Source: Helianthus annuus
Lineage: Eukaryota; Streptophyta; Magnoliopsida; Asterales; Asteraceae
Length of the DNA: 64,000 nucleotides
NCBI RefSeq assembly: GCF_002127325.2
Contig: NC_035441.2
Span: 149,276,140-149,340,139 of the forward strand
Reading direction: 5' to 3'
Made by a program: the position numbers and the translations under genes. The notes below the pieces were generated by a model. That model did not search any database. It saw only the letters and a program-made list of their open reading frames with translations, and was not told the DNA's origin. Numbering within the stretch: position 1 is the first letter of the stretch; each line of letters opens with the position of its first letter. Positions 59,130 through 64,000 of the stretch are shown piece by piece.

Positions 59130-61615
59130 ACAAATAATAGATACTTAATTATTGATATAGGTAACCTTTTACTTATAGTAAAGTATATATTATATTTATT
59201 TTCTTTATATCTGATTAGCCAATAATGAGTTAGTTTGGTCTAAAAGGCCATACATGTGTAAATAAAATATGTATTATTTTAATATTATAAATGTAATTTA
59301 TTATTATATTTAACTTTAACTTTAAACATATTTAGATTTTTAATTTTAACTTTAAATGATTTATTTTTTTTAATATTATCGAAATCGTCCGAACAATATA
59401 GATACCCGTATTGTGTAACATCAATTTAGTTATTTTTTTTTTATAAAAAAGAGGTTGATTACCTTTTTCCATTTTTATTAATATAACATAATATTTTATA
59501 AAATTCTAAATATATCGTGCTTATTACTATGTACGATTCAATAAAAGTTATATACGAACATGTCTTACATAGTTAAGTTTTTTTTACCATCACAAACTGA
59601 ACAGGTACCGACAAAACAATACCGATACTTTGTACTGTGTTCACTTTTGTGGTTTTCTCGATGTGGCGGTATAGGATTCGTTTGAACACAGAGTTGTATT
59701 CGACTATTCGCAATAAGATTTTTTTTTGTATCGTAAGCTATATTGAGTGCCAGTACCATACTGGTATAATAAAAAACCGAACCGATACCGACCGAACAAC
59801 ACCGGTATTGGTACGAGTATTTATTTTTATGATTTTAAATCGATGTAAGACACGCGTCGATTGTTATACTGAGTGTCAGTACGATCGTACTGGTACTATA
59901 ATAAACTAAACAACACTGATCGAAAATTTGCCTAGAAGATAGGGAAATCCCGCCGCGAAGATTGCGAAATCATGCTAGTTAGACTTACATGAATTATAAT
60001 GATTTACACAAGTCCTGAAAATTCATGCAAGATTTTCCTCAATGTGTTGTTATATTGGGTATTTTATCGACCAATGTATTCCATAAGGAGTAATTATAAC
60101 TCGTATTAGACCATTATGATCTTCATGACGTCATATTATGTCTTGGAGAGTCATATCAGGTTGTACTTAGTCGTGGTAGGTTATAACGGGTAATCCGATG
60201 GTAGGGGTATTGGGCCGGCCAAGTCGGGCCATCCATCGCCCGAGGCCCAAACCTTAAGAGGGTTCATAAAGTTTTTTTATTTGATATATATAATAAAAGG
60301 CACCAAAGAAAAAAAAAACTATTTCCCTTCCAAATTTTGCAATGGGGTCGGATCTTGGGAAGACCCAAAAGAAAAAAAGAAAGAAGTCTTTCAAAGTTGA
60401 AGTACATGTGGGCAAAATAACCGATTGTTTAACCGAACCCAGTTATTAACTGGAACCATAACCGGTTGGTAACTGGTACATCAATAACCCGTTAGTGGTT
60501 AAAAAACCAAAGGTTTGTAACCAGTCTCGCACTTAGTCTCAGTTGGATATCCTTGATGCAAGTTCTGCAGAATCAATTCATTAACCCCTATTAACACTCA
60601 TTCAACAACGTGATTACGAAACAAATTGAATTACAACTAGCAAACATTACATCAAACACTTGGTGTCCCAAATAACGATTGATCTATTGTCGATGCCGTG
60701 AACGACAACTTCTCCGTTCACTTTGTTCATTATGACCATCACTTTGTTACTAATCAATAAACATTTTAGATAAGATAAATTTCCATCTGAACTGAGTCTT
60801 GATTATAATTTACCCTTTTTGAGTTCCTTTCATCTATTAAAAATACCAAGATGCATCATTTATACTCCACTTCTACAATGAATAAACAGACTTGCTTACT
60901 TTTAAACAGAAACAAAAATAAATCCAAAAGAAGTAAAGAACTCACATACTTTTGCACCACGCATTTAGGTGAACTAATTAGGATTCTAATTTTCTCTCAA
61001 AGAGAAGTTTCCTAAAGTAGCAATTCATTATTTGAAAATCTTACTTCTAATCCAAATACGAGATTATATAGAAACATGTGAAGAAGCAAGTAACAACAAT
61101 TGGTACATAATGATGGTGGTTCATTTATAACCTAGATAAGGTATCATTGTTATATTCATTGTTGAACGCACAAACATTGTTTAAGAGGACAAACCTTATA
61201 AGTCAACTCTTGAACAAACATGAAAAGACCCTACAGAATGAATCATCATCTTAAACCCAAATTTACATAACACCCTAACCCTGGCTCCCTGCAAACAAAT
61301 TCACAAACAAAAAAAAAAACCTAAAAATTACAACGTTCTAACCTAACAATTCTTAATCGATTTCACCAAATGGAGGGGGTAGATACCTGTTGATTTAAGA
61401 TTCGGTCACCCGATTTTAAGGGTTAGATTGAAGCGGTGGTTATTCGTCAGCCACTAGCTCATATGCGAGGGGATTCGTCGTCATAATTTTGCTGGTGGTG
61501 GTAAAGTGCGAGACAACTTAGGGTTAGAAAAAAAGGGAAGTTTAGGAAGGGAAGGAGGGAATGATGAAAATGAAAATGAATTAGGTTAGGAGGGAAAACG
61601 AAAATGAATGGATGG
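59130..61615. other. CACTA interior without a recognised gene
   Basis: AT-rich sequence. It includes a GGTACCGATACCG-rich dispersed repeat (59590-59910) with a direct duplication: TATTGAGTGCCAGTAC at about 59740 against TACTGAGTGTCAGTAC at about 59867. A short minus-strand open stretch near 60660-60760 reads NKVNGEVVVHGIDNRS; I do not recognise it. No TNP2-type transposase seen. Confidence 0.4.
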
Positions 61616-61619
61616 TTTT

Positions 61620-61806
61620 TGCCTTTTGGGCGGTCGACACAAATATCGCCCAAGATTTAATGGGTCTCTCAAAACATATATATTTTAGGCGGTGGGCAAT
61701 TGTTTTAGGCGGGTTATGATCTAGATAAATTGTGAAACATTATTTTGGGCGGCTACCCAAATTTATTTTATTAGCCGCCCAAGATTTTTTTATTTTTGTA
61801 GTAGTG
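61620..61806 (-). mobile_element. One end of a second CACTA element (nested, other end missing)
   Basis: The minus strand starts CACTACTACAAAAATAAAAA at 61806 and continues into GGGCGGC subterminal repeats, including a hairpin GGCGGCTA...TAGCCGCC (about 61751-61787). I could find no partner end upstream, so it is a truncated copy. Confidence 0.6.
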
Positions 61807-62639
61807 ATAGGGTACCTTCCAAAACCAACATCAAACGACATGGCCATCCCAAAACCACTATGCGAGCCTAACTGTAACGAGCTTGAACCAAAAAAACAAG
61901 CTCGTTAAGTAAACTAGCCCGAGCTCAACCCAGCTCATGAGCCTAAATAAGAGATTGTTAATATAATTTTTTATTAATATATTAGATATATATCACTTTT
62001 CATAAGTCTGTACAATTTTTTCTCTTTAACAGTTTTCAAGTTTTTCTCATGATTTGCTATTGGGAATTAACCATGATGTCCATATTACATAAAAACAATA
62101 ACTGCTATAGGAAATTAACCCTTATGTTTATATAATGTTTTTTATGACGCTAAAAAGATGACACACAAAAACAGTTTCATTAATTTTTAAATTTTGTACA
62201 ACCATGACATTTTTTTCTTGACACGCATTTAAATGTCATAAAATAAGCGTGTGTCATTAATCGCATGTAAAGATAGATCTTGTTTTTTTATGACGCTAAA
62301 AAGATGACACACAAAAAAGTGTGTCGTAAACATATTGAATTTTGTAAAACCATGACATTTATTTTCTTGAAATGCACTTTCGAATGTCATAAAATGAGCG
62401 TGTGTTATTATTTGCGTGTCAAGATAAATCTTGTTTTTTTTATGACGCTAAAAACATGATACACAAAAAAGAATGTCATAGATTTATTAAATATTTTAAA
62501 CCATGACATTTTTTTCTTGACATACCCTTTTGAATGTCATAAAATATGCGCGTGTCATTGTTCGCGTGTCAAGAAGAGCGTATTTTCTAGTAGTGATAAT
62601 AAGAACTTTTTTGAAGAAAATAAATAAAAAACATTGTTA

Positions 62640-62900
62640 AGTATCATATCGTATAGTATAATATATGTCTCGTATAGGCTTATGGATGTAGTATCGTATC
62701 GTATATTATCACCGTATAGTGTAGTATAAGTCTCTTAAAGATGCCCCTATAGGTCTTGTATATGCATATAGGCCTATACGGGAACTAAACTACACCTATT
62801 GTCGTATACGAGATTTATACTACACCTATATACCTATACGATTAATGATTTTAATGTAACACTATACGCCGTGTATAGACATGTACACGGCATATATAAA
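62640..62900. repeat. CGTATAG/CTATACG-rich tract
   Basis: Many overlapping CGTATAG, TATAGGCCTATAC and CTATACG words. A short similar piece (CGTATAGGCCTATACGCG) lies at about 51208-51226, just left of the CACTA element, so the CACTA probably inserted into this repeat. Confidence 0.55.
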
Positions 62901-62952
62901 CCCTAATTAAAATGTAAAAATACACAACTTATGTGTGCCAATAGTTTGAGGC

Positions 62953-63192
62953 TTGACTGTCATATGATTTTAGAGACTACTCGTACTGCTACTTAAAATA
63001 TAAAATCACTGCCTAATTTTATGTTATTTTTATAATAAATATTCCGAACATCAGGGAGTGACAAAATATAAATGATAGACGGTGTGAGATCTATAAAACA
63101 GTTAAACGACAAACATATATACGGCTAGATGATCTATCTCCTCGCGTGCAATCAGTGTTGGGCTACCTCCACATATGGAAAGCTATATATAA
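62953..63192 (+). promoter_or_regulatory. ERF gene promoter with W-box and TATA box
   Basis: TATATATAA at 63184-63192 lies 40 bp before the ATG, so the leader is short. A W-box core TTGACT lies at 62953-62958, a site bound by WRKY factors and common upstream of stress-responsive ERFs. Confidence 0.5.
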
Positions 63193-63231
63193 CGCTAATA
63201 CGAAAGCCACTCTCATTGTTCTAAATGAAAA

Positions 63232-63696
63232 ATGAATAAACCCATGGTTATCCCGAAAACTGAAGATGTGAATTCCATTATGGTGGCTGCACTCAGCCAC
63301 ATCATAAGCGGCGGCGACGAAGGTTTTGTGATTGGAGAGCGTGTGCCGGAGGAAGAAGTATGCGGCCATTGTGGAATGCGAACTCCAGACTGTTTGGGGT
63401 GTGAGTTTTTCCATGCAGTGAAGAGAAAACGGAAGAGTGAGTATAGAGGGGTTAACTTACGGCCCTCGGGAAAATGGGCTGCGGAGATAATGGTTCCTGG
63501 GAAAGAGCGGAAGTGGCTTGGGACTTTCGAGACGGAGGAAGAGGCTGCTAGAGCTTACGACATCGCCAACCTCCAATGTCGAGGAAAGTCTGCGAAGACG
63601 AACTTTCCGGTGGAGGAGTACCCGGAGGTTCAACTAGAAGAAAGTTGTCATGCTAACAAATTGAAGAAAGATGACAAAGAGACGACAGATTCATAA
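63232..63696 (+). CDS. AP2/ERF transcription factor, group X-like, 154 aa
   Basis: Single exon, complete. The AP2/ERF domain covers about residues 70-127 ([32 protein letters not shown], then KTNFP), so the protein should bind GCC-box-like DNA in the nucleus. The N-terminal [11 protein letters not shown] (residues 17-27) resembles the conserved motif of ERF group X (RAP2.6/ABR1/ERF109 relatives). C44-x2-C47-x6-C54-x2-C57 looks like the small Cys cluster reported for part of that group. A basic run KRKRK (64-68) can act as nuclear signal. Oddities: Ser replaces the usual Trp in RPWGKW, and the usual EIRDP is EIMVP, both in the DNA-contact strands. Start chosen by TATA spacing and the AAAAATG context. 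The gene is less AT-rich than its surroundings, as expected of true coding sequence. Confidence 0.9.
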   Translation: MNKPMVIPKTEDVNSIMVAALSHIISGGDEGFVIGERVPEEEVCGHCGMRTPDCLGCEFFHAVKRKRKSEYRGVNLRPSGKWAAEIMVPGKERKWLGTFETEEEAARAYDIANLQCRGKSAKTNFPVEEYPEVQLEESCHANKLKKDDKETTDS

Positions 63697-64000
63697 AATG
63701 TAAAAGTACAATAATGTTTTAAAAAATTCACTAAATTTTAAAAGACTATTTTTTTTTTAAAAACTCATTAGCGAAAAAAGTATTTCCTTTTAAAATATTT
63801 AACAAGTGAGTCTTTCTTCTATTTTTTTGTATTTATTTATTTATTTAATCCCATTGGATAACCTATGTTTGAATATTAATGTGCGTTGCCATATACTTTA
63901 GGTTTACCCAATGTAAGTTAAAACCTGTGTACAAATCTTCCGTCCATGTTCCCCTTCATCACGGACAAAATACCCATTGTTGTTCTCGTTGCAAAAGAAA
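63697..64000. other. ERF 3' flank, nothing recognised
   Basis: AT-rich. AATAAT at about 63711 could serve as a poly(A) signal. No other feature. Confidence 0.4.

Larger units (their letters stand above)
51299..62595. mobile_element. 11.3-kb CACTA (EnSpm) transposon with nested insertions
   Basis: The left end CACTACTAGAAAA (51299) and the inverted right end TTTTCTAGTAGTG (to 62595) match, and both continue into TTCTTGACAYGC. Both flanks are ATA (51296-51298 and 62596-62598), the 3-bp duplication of the superfamily. Subterminal repeats of the TGACACACATTTAA / ACACGCATT kind fill 51325-51528 and 52627-52760 on the left, and TGACACACAAAAA / CTTGACACGC on the right (62140-62595). It keeps an Ulp1-like gene but no TNP2 transposase that I can see, so it is probably non-autonomous. 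At least a third of its length is later insertions. Confidence 0.9.

Overview
This is a plant nuclear window, dense in transposable elements. Evidence includes GT-AG spliced gene pieces, LTR retrotransposons with initiator-Met tRNA primer sites, Helitrons, CACTA, hAT and Mutator-type DNA elements, and B3 and AP2/ERF transcription-factor domains. The repeat style (TGTCACACCCC/TGTAACAC LTR ends, Helitron hairpins such as CCCGTGTAACACACGGG) resembles Asteraceae genomes, but I cannot prove the family. I see no tRNA, rRNA, CRISPR or organellar genes.

LEFT THIRD (1-30545): nested LTR retrotransposons. A minus-strand non-coding element, here called R, is present twice. R1 (1-6147) is cut short and R2 (20105-27727) is fuller; they lie about 20.34 kb apart and differ at few positions. 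Between them is a plus-strand array of a decayed Tekay/Del-like Gypsy element with a period of exactly 5444 bp: truncated internal, LTR, internal, LTR, internal, LTR. Its internal part keeps shattered gag, protease, RT and RNase H traces. R2 carries a nested Helitron and itself sits in a third, unrelated LTR (27728-30545).

MIDDLE (30546-51298): gene remains and small elements. A 3' part of an ERD2-like KDEL-receptor family gene carries a nonsense codon. One exon resembles the ROP interactor ICR family and lies about 2 kb from a Helitron-helicase relic. A three-B3-domain gene (minus, 38147-41719, with promoter and 5' UTR exon) is split by a 2200-bp solo LTR of family R with an AAATG target duplication; its frame is open on both sides. 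Next come two Mutator-like elements with 9-bp duplications, a hAT relic, Helitron ends with a captured Sec14/SFH-like exon, a hAT MITE and a LINE relic.

RIGHT (51299-64000): an 11.3-kb CACTA element with matching TIRs and an ATA duplication, carrying a spliced Ulp1-like (C48) protease gene and many nested insertions: a hAT with an 8-bp duplication, a 990-bp Helitron, a CATAGTTATC-ended element, and two elements lodged in (TA)n tracts. About 0.6 kb beyond it is the only clearly intact gene, a single-exon AP2/ERF factor (63232-63696) with its own TATA box.

The most unusual signal is shared by two unrelated LTR families. Each has an array of CG-rich palindromes just upstream of its TATA box: GCGGGCCGCG-type with a G-box in family R, and TTACGGACCGTAA-type in the 27.7-30.5 kb LTR. 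All calls are by eye; similarity searches were not possible.
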